From Pseudomonas fluorescens (GTDB lineage Bacteria > Pseudomonadota > Gammaproteobacteria > Pseudomonadales > Pseudomonadaceae): a stretch of 64,000 nucleotides of DNA. The translations under genes were made by a program, and so were the position numbers. The notes below the pieces were generated by a model. That model was not told the origin of the DNA. It searched no databases and worked only from the letters and a program-made list of their open reading frames with translations. How positions within the stretch are numbered: position 1 is the stretch's first letter; every line of letters starts with the position of its first letter. Where the stretch lies: NCBI RefSeq assembly GCF_902497875.1, contig NZ_CABVHY010000035.1, positions 19,551-83,550 on the forward strand, read 5' to 3'. This document shows positions 52,732 through 62,827 of the stretch, piece after piece.

Positions 52732-53916
52732 ATGCGTGAAGTGGTGATCGTCGATAGTGTGCGCACAGGTCTGGCCAAATCCTTTCGTGGCAAGTTCAAC
52801 CGGACCCGTCCGGATGACATGGCTGCCCATTGCGTCAATGCGCTGCTGACCCGCAACGGCATCGACCCGGCCAGCGTCGAGGATTGCATCGTCGGCGCCG
52901 GTTCCAACGAAGCCGCCCAGGGTTACAACATCGGCCGCAACGTCGCAGTGTTATCGAAACTGGGCACCGGCACTGCCGGCATGACCCTCAACCGTTTCTG
53001 CTCTTCGGGTTTGCAGGCGATTGCCATTGCCGCCAACCAGATCGCTTCCGGTTGCAGCGACATCATCATTGCCGGTGGCGTCGAGTCCATCAGCCTGACC
53101 ATGAAAAGCGTCAACACCGACAACCTGATCAACCCGTTGCTCAAGGAACAGGTGCCGGGCATCTACTTTCCCATGCTCCAGACCGCCGAAATAGTCGCCC
53201 GTCGTTATGGCGTCAGCCGCGAAGAGCAGGACGTGTACGCCTTGCAAAGCCAGCAGCGCACGGCCAAGGCCCAGGCTGGCGGGTTGTTCGACGATGAAAT
53301 CGTGCCAATGGCGGTGAAGTACGCAGTCGAAGACAAAACTACTGGCCAGGTGCAGATCCTCGATGGCGTCGTCGACCGTGATGATTGCAATCGCCCGGAC
53401 ACCACCCTGCAAAGCCTGGCCGGGTTGAAGCCAGTGTTTGCTGAAGACGGTTCGGTCACCGCGGGCAACTCCTCGCAGCTGTCCGATGGCGCGTCGATGA
53501 CCCTGGTGATGAGCCTGGAAAAAGCCCTGGAGCTGGGTCTCAAGCCTCGCGCGTTTTTCCGCGGTTTTGTCGTCGCCGGATGCGAACCGGACGAGATGGG
53601 CATCGGCCCGGTGTTCTCAGTGCCAAAGCTGCTCAAGGCCAAGGGTTTGCAGGTGGCCGATATCGATCTCTGGGAACTCAATGAGGCCTTCGCCTCGCAG
53701 TGCCTGTACAGCCGAAATCGGCTGGAAATCGACAACGAGAAATATAACGTCAGCGGCGGCTCGATCTCCATCGGCCACCCATTCGGCATGACCGGCTCGC
53801 GCCAGGTCGGGCACCTGGTGCGTGAGCTGCAGCGGCGCAACCTGCGTTATGGCGTGGTGACCATGTGCGTGGGCGGTGGGATGGGGGCTACGGGGTTGTT
53901 TGAAGCGGTGCGTTAA
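52732..53916 (+). CDS. Acetyl-CoA C-acyltransferase (thiolase)
   Basis: A 394-residue thiolase. The nucleophile is Cys90 in NRFCSSGLQAIAIAA; the catalytic histidine is in GHPFGMTGSRQVGHL; the second cysteine is in VTMCVGGGMGATGLFE. It joins or splits acyl-CoA with acetyl-CoA, in beta-oxidation or ketoacyl metabolism; the chain length cannot be read. There is no fadB partner adjacent, so it is a stand-alone copy. ATG 52732 (MREVVIVDSVRTGLAKS) matches the family start better than ATG 52720. Confidence 0.92.
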   Translation: MREVVIVDSVRTGLAKSFRGKFNRTRPDDMAAHCVNALLTRNGIDPASVEDCIVGAGSNEAAQGYNIGRNVAVLSKLGTGTAGMTLNRFCSSGLQAIAIAANQIASGCSDIIIAGGVESISLTMKSVNTDNLINPLLKEQVPGIYFPMLQTAEIVARRYGVSREEQDVYALQSQQRTAKAQAGGLFDDEIVPMAVKYAVEDKTTGQVQILDGVVDRDDCNRPDTTLQSLAGLKPVFAEDGSVTAGNSSQLSDGASMTLVMSLEKALELGLKPRAFFRGFVVAGCEPDEMGIGPVFSVPKLLKAKGLQVADIDLWELNEAFASQCLYSRNRLEIDNEKYNVSGGSISIGHPFGMTGSRQVGHLVRELQRRNLRYGVVTMCVGGGMGATGLFEAVR

Positions 53917-53958
53917 ACTGCGTCAGACCGCTAGTCGCTAGTGTTGTATCGCGGCCGT

Positions 53959-54048
53959 AAAGATCGCAGCCTGCGGCAGCTCCTACGGGCTGCGGAACGG
54001 CATGACACTCCCGCCGTCTGTAGGAGCTGCCGAAGGCTGCGATCTTTT
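53959..54048. repeat. REP pair after the thiolase gene
   Basis: AAAGATCGCAGCCTGCGGCA type arm and the inverted GTAGGAGCTGCCGAAGGCTG with CGATCTTTT enclose about 35 bases, between converging gene ends. Confidence 0.9.
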
Positions 54049-54060
54049 AAGTCACCGCGG

Positions 54061-54255
54061 TCATTCGCCGGCACGCGCCGCCTGCACCCGCTCGATATAA
54101 GCCCGTATCTCCTGTTCGGCATGATCCTGATTGCTGAACGGGCCTTCCAGGGTCCTTTCCCGAGTGGTGAAATACAAATGCCCATTGACGCGACAAACCC
54201 GACCACAACGAAAGTGAACGGTTGGGGCGGGGTCTTGTGTGCGCATGCTGAACAT
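54061..54255 (-). CDS. Small conserved hypothetical protein (possibly DUF6316)
   Basis: A 64-residue soluble protein: MFSMRTQDPAPTVHFRCGRV, GHLYFTTRERTLEGPFSNQD and a helical end AEQEIRAYIERVQAARAGE. The FTTRE..EGPF pattern recalls a family of short Pseudomonas proteins (DUF6316, from memory, uncertain). No function is known. AGGAGAT lies before ATG 54255, which supports this start. It converges with the thiolase gene across the REP pair. Confidence 0.7.
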   Translation of the reverse strand: MFSMRTQDPAPTVHFRCGRVCRVNGHLYFTTRERTLEGPFSNQDHAEQEIRAYIERVQAARAGE

Positions 54256-54465
54256 GGCGGGATCTCCTGAAAGGGTTCGGGTACCTCAATCACCACAGCC
54301 TATGTCTGAATTATCGAATGCGCCTGGTGATCCGATCAGTGGCACATCGCCAATATTCCCTTGCGACCAGCACAGTCTCGTTAGCGGCTGGTGTCAAACT
54401 GTAACTGTGTAGCGGGACCGTCCAGGCCTAGAATGGTTGTCTCGTTGTCTGGCTTTGGGGTTGGC

Positions 54466-55425
54466 ATGCATATTTCGTCCGGTCGCTGGGTTTATGGTTT
54501 ATTCCTGGCCTTGCTGACCGCGCTGCTGTGGGGGATTTTGCCGATCAAACTCAAGCAGGTGCTGCTGGTGATGGACCCGGTCACGGTGACCTGGTATCGA
54601 CTGATAGTGTCCGGCGGCTTGCTGTTTAGTTACCTTGCGCTGGTCAAACGCTTGCCGAGCTGGCGAGTGCTCGGCCCCAAGGGTGGCTGGCTGGTGTTGA
54701 TGGCGGTCCTCGGACTGGTGGGCAACTACGTACTGTACCTGATGGGCCTGAACCTGCTCAGCGCTGGTACCGCGCAGTTGGTGGTGCAGGTGGGACCGAT
54801 CCTGCTATTGATCGCCAGTGTGTTTGTGTTCAAGGAGCGCTTCAGCCTGGGCCAGGGGATCGGCTTGCTGGTGCTGCTGATCGGTTTCGGGTTGTTTTTC
54901 AATCAGCGTTTGACTGAACTGCTGACCTCTCTGAGCGATTACACCGCTGGCGTCTTGCTGGTTCTGACAGCGTCGACGGTCTGGACCTTTTATGCCCTGG
55001 GTCAGAAGCAGTTGCTCACGGTGTGGAATTCATTTCAGGTAATGATGGTGATCTACCTGTTTTGCGCACTGCTGCTGACGCCCTGGGTGCATCCGCTGGA
55101 GGCGTTGCAATTGAGCCCGCTGCAAGGCTGGCTGCTGTTCGGTTGCTGTTTGAATACCCTGATCGCTTACGGCGCCTTTGCTGAAGCCCTCGCCCATTGG
55201 GAGGCCTCGCGGGTCAGCGCGACCCTGGCAATCACGCCGCTGGTGACCTTCGGCGCGGTGGCGCTGGCCGCCTGGCTTTGGCCTGAGTACGTGGACGCCG
55301 AGCAGATCAATGGCCTGGGTTATGGCGGCGCGGTACTGGTGGTGCTTGGCTCGGCACTGGTCGCCCTGGGGCCATCGCTGATGGCCGGGTTGAAGGCCCG
55401 GCGGGTGCGGGTAGCGGCGGGCTGA
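54466..55425 (+). CDS. EamA-family (DMT) transporter
   Basis: A 319-residue protein with ten membrane helices in two EamA halves: FLALLTALLWGILPIKLKQV and WYRLIVSGGLLFSYLALVKR in the first, VLLVLTASTVWTFYALGQKQ in the second. It probably exports small metabolites or amino acids; the substrate is unknown. ATG 54466 (MHISSGRWVYG) is preferred; ATG 54433 is also in frame. The gene is isolated, with a REP pair after its stop. Confidence 0.88.
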   Translation: MHISSGRWVYGLFLALLTALLWGILPIKLKQVLLVMDPVTVTWYRLIVSGGLLFSYLALVKRLPSWRVLGPKGGWLVLMAVLGLVGNYVLYLMGLNLLSAGTAQLVVQVGPILLLIASVFVFKERFSLGQGIGLLVLLIGFGLFFNQRLTELLTSLSDYTAGVLLVLTASTVWTFYALGQKQLLTVWNSFQVMMVIYLFCALLLTPWVHPLEALQLSPLQGWLLFGCCLNTLIAYGAFAEALAHWEASRVSATLAITPLVTFGAVALAAWLWPEYVDAEQINGLGYGGAVLVVLGSALVALGPSLMAGLKARRVRVAAG

Positions 55426-55473
55426 TGGAAATATTGAAGTTATCCACAGCCTTGTTGCGTGGCTGATATTGCC

Positions 55474-55574
55474 AAAAGATCGCAGCCTGCGGCAGCTCCT
55501 ACAGGTTTTGCGTACACCCATCAATAACGGATGTATGCGATTGGCGTAGGAGCTGCCGCAGGCTGCGATCTTTT
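55474..55574. repeat. REP pair between two EamA genes
   Basis: AAAAGATCGCAGCCTGCGGC and the inverted GTAGGAGCTGCCGCAGGCTG with CGATCTTTT enclose ~45 bases, between converging ends, and may act as terminator for both. Confidence 0.92.
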
Positions 55575-55580
55575 GAAGGC

Positions 55581-56507
55581 CTACCGGGCAGTCACCTTCG
55601 ACACCGTCGCCACCGTCGCCACCGTCGCTACCGTCGGTTTGAGCACCAACCACAACGCCCCGGCGATCAACACTGAGCCATACACATGGGCCATCGACAA
55701 GGGTTCATCGAGGAACAGCGCACCCCAGAGCACGCCGAAAGGCGGGATCATGAAGGTCACGGTCATTGATTTGACCGGGCCGATCGAGCTGAGCAAACGG
55801 AAGTACAAGATGTACGCAAAGGCGGTGCAGACCAGGCCCAATCCCAACAGCGATAACCAGACATTCCAGCCACCCCAACTGGCCGGTGGCTGGCTGATGG
55901 CGTTGTAACCGAACAATGGCAATAGAAACAGCGTCGCACCGAGCATGCTGCCCAGCGCCGACAGGCGACTGTCGAGCCCGCCTTGCTGATCGAGCCAGCG
56001 GCGGGCGAGGAAACCGGCGAAGCCGTAACAGGTCGTCGCGAGCAGGCAGGCGAGGGCGCCCATCAGCAATTCCAGGTCGAAGGCCACTGGACCGGCGCGG
56101 GTCAGAATGCCGACCCCGAATAATCCAAGGCACACCCCGGCGATCTTCGCCGGGGTGAGTTTTTCACTGAAGAACACTCCGCCAATCAACACGCCCATCA
56201 GTGGTGTCGTCGCGTTGAAGATAGCCGAGTAGCCGGCGGGCAACACTTGGGCGGCCACCGAATACATAGTCGCCGGAATTCCCGAGTTGATCACCCCAAG
56301 CAGCAGCACCGTCTTGAACTTGCCGCGAAAATCCCAGCTGATACGCATCAGCGCCAGGATCACCAGCAACCCGCCGGCGGCAATCGATACGCGAAAGAAG
56401 GCGGTGGGAATAGTGCCAATCTCTGGGGCGATGATGCGCATGAACAGAAAACTCGCGCCCCAGATGGCGGAAAGCGCCAGCATGCGTAGTATATCGACGG
56501 GGTTCAC
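55581..56507 (-). CDS. EamA-family (DMT) transporter with repetitive C-terminal tail
   Basis: A 308-residue protein with ten membrane helices (LRMLALSAIWGASFLFMRII, LLMGALACLLATTCYGFAGF, PPFGVLWGALFLDEPLSMAH). It is a drug/metabolite exporter of unknown substrate. GTG 56507 with AAGGAA upstream is the best start. The C-terminus ends in VATVATVATV-type residues encoded by a nine-base tandem repeat, a tail unlike typical EamA proteins. It is unrelated in close sequence to the convergent EamA gene next to it. Confidence 0.88.
   Translation of the reverse strand: MNPVDILRMLALSAIWGASFLFMRIIAPEIGTIPTAFFRVSIAAGGLLVILALMRISWDFRGKFKTVLLLGVINSGIPATMYSVAAQVLPAGYSAIFNATTPLMGVLIGGVFFSEKLTPAKIAGVCLGLFGVGILTRAGPVAFDLELLMGALACLLATTCYGFAGFLARRWLDQQGGLDSRLSALGSMLGATLFLLPLFGYNAISQPPASWGGWNVWLSLLGLGLVCTAFAYILYFRLLSSIGPVKSMTVTFMIPPFGVLWGALFLDEPLSMAHVYGSVLIAGALWLVLKPTVATVATVATVSKVTAR
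55602..55637. repeat. Nine-base tandem repeat in the 3' end of the EamA gene
   Basis: The unit CACCGTCGC is repeated about four times (CACCGTCGCCACCGTCGC and so on, the last copies with one change). It encodes Val-Ala-Thr repeats at the transporter C-terminus. Copy number may vary between strains. Confidence 0.8.
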
Positions 56508-56654
56508 GGTCTGTTCCTTACTTGATCGGGCCGCAAGTGTCCTCGCAGGTGTAACGCATGGCAATGGTTGCATTGCCTGACACTAGCCACACAGGCCACT
56601 ACGCCTCTAAGCTCAGCCCCTTAATGCCAAGAATCATCCTCCAGAGGTTTATCT

Positions 56655-58376
56655 ATGCCGCAGCAATGGCCAGCCGCCGATATCGCCCGAATGATCCTCG
56701 ATGGCTTCGACGATTACCGCGAGCATTTCCGCCAGATCACCGACGGCGCCCGGGCGCGGTTCGAGCAGGCGCAGTGGCAGGAGGCGCAGGTCGCCTCGGC
56801 GGCACGGATCAACCTCTACGAAGAAAAAGTCAGTGAAGTGGTCGCTCGACTGCACCAGACCTTTGACGGCGAGGCCATGCTGGACGTTACTTACTGGCCC
56901 CTGGTGAAAAGCGCCTATATCAGTCTGATCGACCTGCGTTTCGACGATGAGCTGTCCGAGACCTGGTACAACTCGGCGTTCTGCGGGCTGTTCAGCCACG
57001 ACCTGATCAGCGACGGCTGCATGTTCATCCACACCACCCGGCCGAGCCTGCGTCGGGCCCGTGCGGCGCAAACCCGCATCTATAAGCCCGAAGGCGAACT
57101 GTCGGGCATGCTCGAGCAGATCTTCGTCGACTACAGCTTCAGCGAGCCTTATGCCGATTTGCCGGGTGACCTGCGCCGGCTCGAAGCGCAGTTGCGCGAG
57201 AACCTGCCGGACTGGGTCTGCAAGGACCCGGAGCTGAACGTCGAGTTGTTTTCCTCGGTGCTCTACCGCAACAAGGGTGCCTACCTGGTGGGGCGCATTT
57301 ACACCCACGACGAGCAATGGCCGTTGGTGATTCCATTTCTGCACCGCGAAGGCCGCGGGATTCAGATCGATGCGTTGATCACCGATGAAGCGGATGTGTC
57401 GATCATCTTCTCGTTCACCCGTTCGTATTTCATGGTCGACGTGCCGGTGCCGGCCGAGTTTATCGGTTTTCTCAAGCGTATCCTGCCGGGCAAGCACATT
57501 GCCGAGCTGTACACCTCGATCGGTTTCTACAAGCACGGCAAGTCCGAATTCTATCGCTCACTGATTAACCACCTGGCCAACACCGACGACCAGTTCATCA
57601 TGGCTCCGGGTGTGCGCGGGATGGTCATGAGTGTGTTTACCCTGCCGGGCTTCAACACCGTATTCAAAATTATCAAGGACCGTTTCTCGCCGTCGAAGAA
57701 CGTCGACCGCGCGACAGTGATTGAAAAGTATCGCCTGGTAAAAAGCGTCGACCGGGTCGGGCGCATGGCCGATACCCAGGAATTTGCCGACTTCCGTTTC
57801 CCTCTGAGCAAGTTCGAACCGGCGTGCCTGGCTGAGCTGCTGGAAGTGGCGGCGAAAACGGTGGAGGTCGATGGCGACACGGTGCTGATCCGCCACTGCT
57901 GGACCGAACGCCGGATGACGCCGTTGAACATGTACCTGGAAAACGCCAACGACGCGCAGGTTCGCGAGGCACTGGAGGATTACGGCCTGGCGATCAAGCA
58001 ATTGGCGGCGGCGAACATCTTCCCCGGCGACATGCTGCTGAAGAACTTCGGCGTTACCCGTCACGGTCGTGTGGTGTTCTATGACTACGACGAAATCTGC
58101 TTCCTGACTGAAGCCAACTTCCGCCACATCCCGGCCCCGCGCACCCCGGAAGACGAGATGTCTTCGGAGCCGTGGTATTCGATCGGGCCGCTGGATGTTT
58201 TCCCCGAGGAGTTTCCGCCATTCCTGTTCGCCGACGCCGGACAGCGACGGTTGTTCAATGAACTGCACGGCGAACTGTACAACGCCGATTACTGGAAAGG
58301 CCTGCAAGCGGCGATTCGCGCCGGCAAGGTGATCGATGTGTTCCCGTATCGGCGCAAGGGTTTGGATAACGAGTAG
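56655..58376 (+). CDS. aceK: Isocitrate dehydrogenase kinase/phosphatase
   Basis: A 573-residue protein. AceK phosphorylates isocitrate dehydrogenase to divert carbon into the glyoxylate shunt and reverses this. Visible family blocks are MILDGFDDYREHFRQIT, the ATP-binding loop APGVRGMVMSVFTLPG, YKHGKSEFYRSL, MTPLNMYLENA, the kinase core GDMLLKNFGVTRHGRVVFYD and YDEICFLTEANFR. Length and start (CAGAGG upstream) match the family. aceA and aceB are not in the window. Confidence 0.97.
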   Translation: MPQQWPAADIARMILDGFDDYREHFRQITDGARARFEQAQWQEAQVASAARINLYEEKVSEVVARLHQTFDGEAMLDVTYWPLVKSAYISLIDLRFDDELSETWYNSAFCGLFSHDLISDGCMFIHTTRPSLRRARAAQTRIYKPEGELSGMLEQIFVDYSFSEPYADLPGDLRRLEAQLRENLPDWVCKDPELNVELFSSVLYRNKGAYLVGRIYTHDEQWPLVIPFLHREGRGIQIDALITDEADVSIIFSFTRSYFMVDVPVPAEFIGFLKRILPGKHIAELYTSIGFYKHGKSEFYRSLINHLANTDDQFIMAPGVRGMVMSVFTLPGFNTVFKIIKDRFSPSKNVDRATVIEKYRLVKSVDRVGRMADTQEFADFRFPLSKFEPACLAELLEVAAKTVEVDGDTVLIRHCWTERRMTPLNMYLENANDAQVREALEDYGLAIKQLAAANIFPGDMLLKNFGVTRHGRVVFYDYDEICFLTEANFRHIPAPRTPEDEMSSEPWYSIGPLDVFPEEFPPFLFADAGQRRLFNELHGELYNADYWKGLQAAIRAGKVIDVFPYRRKGLDNE

Positions 58377-58394
58377 CCCGGTACACACCGACAT

Positions 58395-58527
58395 TGTGGC
58401 GAGGGAGCTTGCTCCCGCTCGGCTGCGAAGCAGTCGTAAAACCGGTGAACGCATTCTATCTGAAAGATCGCGATGGCCGGTTTTGGGGCCGCTTCGCGAC
58501 CCAGCGGGAGCAAGCCCCCTCGCCACA
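58395..58527. repeat. REP pair between aceK and hrpA
   Basis: TGTGGCGAGGGAGCTTGCTC faces the inverted GAGCAAGCCCCCTCGCCACA. The two genes run in the same direction, so the element may end aceK transcription. Confidence 0.88.
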
Positions 58528-58608
58528 AAAGCAGGTTCCATTCGTCGCCAGGTGCGCAAATCTGCGACAATCCGCCCCCTGCACCACTAGACGACTTTTG
58601 CGTACCTG

Positions 58609-61600
58609 ATGACTGACCAATCGCCTGCTATCGATCAACTGCTGAAAAACCTCGATCACGCCATGCTCGCCGACCGCCACCGGCTGCGGCGGCAGTTGCT
58701 TGAGCTGCGCAAAAAACCCGACGAGGCCAAGCTGGCGCAGTGGGTCGAGCGGGCGCAGGCGTCCTGTGATCGGGTGGTGGCGCGACGTGCCAGCCTGCCG
58801 CTGATTCGCTATGACGACAGCCTGCCGATCGCCGCCAAGCGCGACGAAATCAAAGCAGCACTGCTCAAGCATCAGGTGCTGATCATTGCCGGTGAAACCG
58901 GGTCGGGTAAAACCACCCAGTTGCCGAAAATCTGCCTGGAAATCGGTCGCGGCCAGTACGGCCTGATCGGTCACACCCAGCCGCGGCGGATTGCCGCTCG
59001 CAGCGTTGCGAGCCGGGTCGCGGAAGAGCTGGCGACGCCACTGGGCGCGCTGGTCGGCTATCAGGTGCGTTTCGAGGATCAGAGCGATGCCAACACCCTG
59101 ATCAAGCTGATGACTGACGGCATTCTGCTGGCGGAAACCCAGAACGACCGCTACCTCGAGCGCTACGACACGATCATCGTCGACGAAGCCCACGAACGCA
59201 GCCTCAACATCGACTTCCTGCTCGGTTACCTGAAAACCCTGCTGCCGCGTCGCCCGGACCTGAAGGTCATCATTACCTCGGCAACCATCGATCTGGAGCG
59301 CTTCTCCAAGCACTTCAACGACGCGCCGATTGTCGAAGTCTCGGGTCGGACCTTCCCGGTGGACACCTGGTATCGCCCGCTGACCCTGGAGCAGGACGAA
59401 GAGGGCAACCGCGTCGAAGAAGACTTGACGGTGGATCAAGCGATCCTCGCCACCCTCGACGAAATTGCCGCCTATGAGCGCAGCGAACGTCGCAGCCCCG
59501 GTGATGTGCTGGTGTTCCTGCCCGGCGAGCGAGAAATTCGCGACGCCGCCGACATGCTGCGCAAAGCCCAGCTCAAGCACACCGAAATCCTGCCACTGTA
59601 CGCACGGCTATCGCCGGCCGAGCAGCAGCGGATCTTCCAGTCCCACCCGGGGCGGCGCGTAGTGCTGGCGACCAATGTGGCGGAAACCTCGCTGACGGTG
59701 CCGGGCATCCGCTACGTGATCGACAGCGGCACTGCGCGGATCAGCCGCTACAGCTACCGCGCCAAGGTTCAGCGCCTGCCGATCGAGGCCGTTTCCCAGG
59801 CCAGCGCCAACCAGCGTAAAGGCCGCTGCGGACGGGTCGAGCCGGGCATCTGCATTCGCTTGTACGCCGAAGAGGACTTTCTCGGCCGGCCGGAATTTAC
59901 CGATCCGGAAATTCTGCGCACCAACCTGGCGGCGGTGATCCTGCAGATGCTCCATCTGCGCCTCGGCGAGATCACCGATTTCCCGTTTATCGAGCCGCCC
60001 GATGGCAAGGCCATCAGCGACGGTTTCAACCTGCTGCAAGAACTGTCGGCGGTGGATCGCGAGAGTCAGTTGACCCCGCTCGGTCGACAACTGGCACGGC
60101 TGCCGGTGGACCCGCGCATGGGCCGCATGTTGCTCGAAGCCGCGAAACTGGGCAGCTTGCAGGAAGTCTTGATCGTCGCCAGCGCCATGTCGATCCAGGA
60201 TCCGCGCGAGCGTCCGCCGGAGCGCCAGCAAGCCGCTGATCAGGCCCACGCCCAATGGAAGGACGTCGACTCGGATTTCGCCGCGCTGGTCAATCTGTGG
60301 CGCGGCTTTGAAGAGCAGCGCCAGGCCCTGACCGCTAGCCCGCTGCGCAATTGGTGCCGGAAGAATTTCCTCAACTACCTGCGCTTGCGCGAATGGCGCG
60401 ATTCCCATCGACAGTTGAGCCTGATCTGCCGCGACATGCAGCTGAGCCTCAATAAAGAGCCGGCGGATTACCCGAAACTGCACAAAGCCGTGCTCTCCGG
60501 TTTGCTCAGCCAGATCGGCCAGAAGACCGAAGAAGGCGACTACCTCGGCGCCCGTCAACGACGCTTCTGGATTCATCCGTCATCGGGGCTGGGTAAAAAA
60601 CGCCCGCAATGGCTGATGGCCGCCGAGCTGGTGGAAACCACCAAGCTTTATGCGCGGATGGTGGCGAAGATCGAGCCGGACTGGATCGAACCGCTGGCCG
60701 GGCATCTGATCAAGAAAAACCACTTCGAACCCCATTGGGAGAAGAAGCGCGGCCAGGTCGTGGCCTTCGAGCAGATCACCTTGTTCGGGTTGATCGTGGT
60801 CGGTCGGCGGCCGGTGCATTACGGGCCGATCGACCCGGTGCTGTCCCGCGAGCTGTTTATCCGTGAAGGCTTGGTGCGCGGGGAAATCCAGTCCCGGGCC
60901 AAGTGCCTGACCGCCAACCAGCAACTGCTGGAACAGCTCGACGAACTGGAAGCCAAGGCCCGCCGCCGTGACATCCTCGCTGATGAAGAAACCCTGTTCG
61001 CCTTCTACGATGCGCGGTTGCCGGCCGATATCCACCAGACCGCGACCTTCGACAGCTGGTATCGCATCCACAGCCAGAAAGACCCGCAGTTGCTGGTGAT
61101 GCGCGAAGAAGACGTACTCGCTCGCGAAGCCAGTGAAGTCACTGCCGCGCATTACCCGGATACCTTGCACCTGGGCGATCTGGCGTTGGCCTTGAGTTAT
61201 CACTTCGAGCCCAATCACCCACGCGATGGCGTGACCTTGCGGGTGCCGGCGCCGTTGCTGCCGGCACTGCCGTCCGAGCGTCTGGAATGGCTGGTGCCGG
61301 GGGTAATCGAGGCCAAATGCATCGCCCTGGTACGCAACCTGCCCAAGGCCTTGCGCAAGAACTTCGTGCCGGTGCCGGATTTCATCAAGGCCGCGTTGCA
61401 ACGCATGACCTTTGCCGAGGGCTCGTTGCCTCAGGCGTTGGGCCGCGAATTGCTGCGCATGACCGGTGCGCGGGTCAGCGACGAAGCCTGGGCCGAAGCG
61501 GCACAGCAGGTCGATGGGCATTTGCGGATGAACCTGGAAATCGTCGACGGCCAAGGCAAGTTCCTCGGTGAAGGCCGCGACCTCGCCGAACTGACCGCGC

Positions 61601-62520
61601 GTTTTGCCGAAGCCAGCCAGGCCGCGTTGGCCGTGCCGCAAACCGCGAAAAGCCAGCAACCGGTGGAGGCCAAAGTCTTCGCCGCGGTGGCTGAGAAGAC
61701 TCAGCAGAAGATCGCCGGGCTGTCGATGACGGTTTATCCGGCACTGGTGGAAGAGAACGGCACGGTCAAGGAAGGTCGGTTTTCTACCGCCGCCGAGGCC
61801 GAGTTTCAGCATCGTCGGGCCTTGCAACGTTTGTTGATGCAGCAACTGGCCGAGCCGGCGAAGTTCCTCCGTGGCAAGTTACCCGGGCTGACCGATCTGG
61901 GGTTGATGTACCGCGAGCTGGGGCGCATCGACAGCCTGGTGGAAGACATTCTGCTGGCCAGCCTCGACAGCTGCATTCTCGACGGCGAGGCGAGTTTGCC
62001 GCGCGATGGCGTCGGTCTGGCTTCGCTGGCCGAGCGCAAACGAGGTGGCTGGACCGAGCACGCCGAGCGTCTGGCGAAACTGACGCTGGAGACGCTCAAG
62101 CTTTGGCATGGCCTGCAAAAGCGCTTCAAGGGCAAGATCGACCTGGCGCAGGCGGTGGCCCTCAATGACATCAAGCAACAATTGAGTCAGCTGGTGTATC
62201 CGGGTTTTGTCCGCGAGACTCCGGCGATCTGGCTCAAGGAACTGCCTCGCTTCCTCAAGGCCATCGAGTTGCGTCTCGAGAAACTGCCGAGCCAGGTCCA
62301 GAAAGACCGGGTCTGGAGCACCGAACTGGCCGGGTTATGGGCGCAATACCAGGCGCGGGCCAGCAAACACGCCCAGGAAGGCAAACGCGATCCGCAGCTG
62401 GAACTGTATCGCTGGTGGCTCGAGGAGTACCGGGTTTCTCTGTTTGCCCAGCAACTGGGAACGAAGGTACCCATCTCCGACAAGCGTTTGAGCAAACAAT
62501 GGAGTCAGGTTGAACCCTAA
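58609..62520 (+). CDS. hrpA: ATP-dependent RNA helicase HrpA
   Basis: A 1303-residue DEAH-box helicase. Motif I is GETGSGKTTQLPK with Lys101, Ia TQPRRIAARSVA, II DEAHERSLNIDFLLGYLK, III TSATIDLERF, V ATNVAETSLTVPGI and VI QRKGRCGR. A winged-helix/ratchet region (HA2, OB) and a long DUF3418 C-terminal part of about 580 residues complete the HrpA architecture. It resolves stalled ribosomes or processes mRNA in bacteria. Length fits HrpA. A REP pair begins seven bases after the stop. Confidence 0.97.
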   Translation: MTDQSPAIDQLLKNLDHAMLADRHRLRRQLLELRKKPDEAKLAQWVERAQASCDRVVARRASLPLIRYDDSLPIAAKRDEIKAALLKHQVLIIAGETGSGKTTQLPKICLEIGRGQYGLIGHTQPRRIAARSVASRVAEELATPLGALVGYQVRFEDQSDANTLIKLMTDGILLAETQNDRYLERYDTIIVDEAHERSLNIDFLLGYLKTLLPRRPDLKVIITSATIDLERFSKHFNDAPIVEVSGRTFPVDTWYRPLTLEQDEEGNRVEEDLTVDQAILATLDEIAAYERSERRSPGDVLVFLPGEREIRDAADMLRKAQLKHTEILPLYARLSPAEQQRIFQSHPGRRVVLATNVAETSLTVPGIRYVIDSGTARISRYSYRAKVQRLPIEAVSQASANQRKGRCGRVEPGICIRLYAEEDFLGRPEFTDPEILRTNLAAVILQMLHLRLGEITDFPFIEPPDGKAISDGFNLLQELSAVDRESQLTPLGRQLARLPVDPRMGRMLLEAAKLGSLQEVLIVASAMSIQDPRERPPERQQAADQAHAQWKDVDSDFAALVNLWRGFEEQRQALTASPLRNWCRKNFLNYLRLREWRDSHRQLSLICRDMQLSLNKEPADYPKLHKAVLSGLLSQIGQKTEEGDYLGARQRRFWIHPSSGLGKKRPQWLMAAELVETTKLYARMVAKIEPDWIEPLAGHLIKKNHFEPHWEKKRGQVVAFEQITLFGLIVVGRRPVHYGPIDPVLSRELFIREGLVRGEIQSRAKCLTANQQLLEQLDELEAKARRRDILADEETLFAFYDARLPADIHQTATFDSWYRIHSQKDPQLLVMREEDVLAREASEVTAAHYPDTLHLGDLALALSYHFEPNHPRDGVTLRVPAPLLPALPSERLEWLVPGVIEAKCIALVRNLPKALRKNFVPVPDFIKAALQRMTFAEGSLPQALGRELLRMTGARVSDEAWAEAAQQVDGHLRMNLEIVDGQGKFLGEGRDLAELTARFAEASQAALAVPQTAKSQQPVEAKVFAAVAEKTQQKIAGLSMTVYPALVEENGTVKEGRFSTAAEAEFQHRRALQRLLMQQLAEPAKFLRGKLPGLTDLGLMYRELGRIDSLVEDILLASLDSCILDGEASLPRDGVGLASLAERKRGGWTEHAERLAKLTLETLKLWHGLQKRFKGKIDLAQAVALNDIKQQLSQLVYPGFVRETPAIWLKELPRFLKAIELRLEKLPSQVQKDRVWSTELAGLWAQYQARASKHAQEGKRDPQLELYRWWLEEYRVSLFAQQLGTKVPISDKRLSKQWSQVEP

Positions 62521-62526
62521 CCCCGC

Positions 62527-62605
62527 GTAGGAGCTGCCGCAGGCTGCGATCTTTTGATCTTCGTTCTTTTAAAGTCAAAAGATCGCAGCCTGCGGCAGCT
62601 CCTAC
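62527..62605. repeat. REP pair after hrpA, the most symmetrical copy
   Basis: GTAGGAGCTGCCGCAGGCTG with CGATCTTTTGA and its exact inverted copy are separated by about 20 bases. The whole can form a nearly perfect hairpin of about 30 bp. Confidence 0.95.
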
Positions 62606-62827
62606 AGTTTGTGGCAGGGGCTGCATCCTGCAAAAGGCGCCAAAACTCAACGTTTATGGCAAACTTCGCGCCTATAAACGCCGGCCCCGCGGTTTTGAGC
62701 CTCTACAGGTTCGGGCGGATCGGAATAAAGCGACGCAAGGTTTCATTCCATTGAGTGGGATCAGACCCTTTGTGTATTGGTACGTCGGTACCAATACTTT
62801 CTGCCTGAACAGATTAGAGAAACGACC

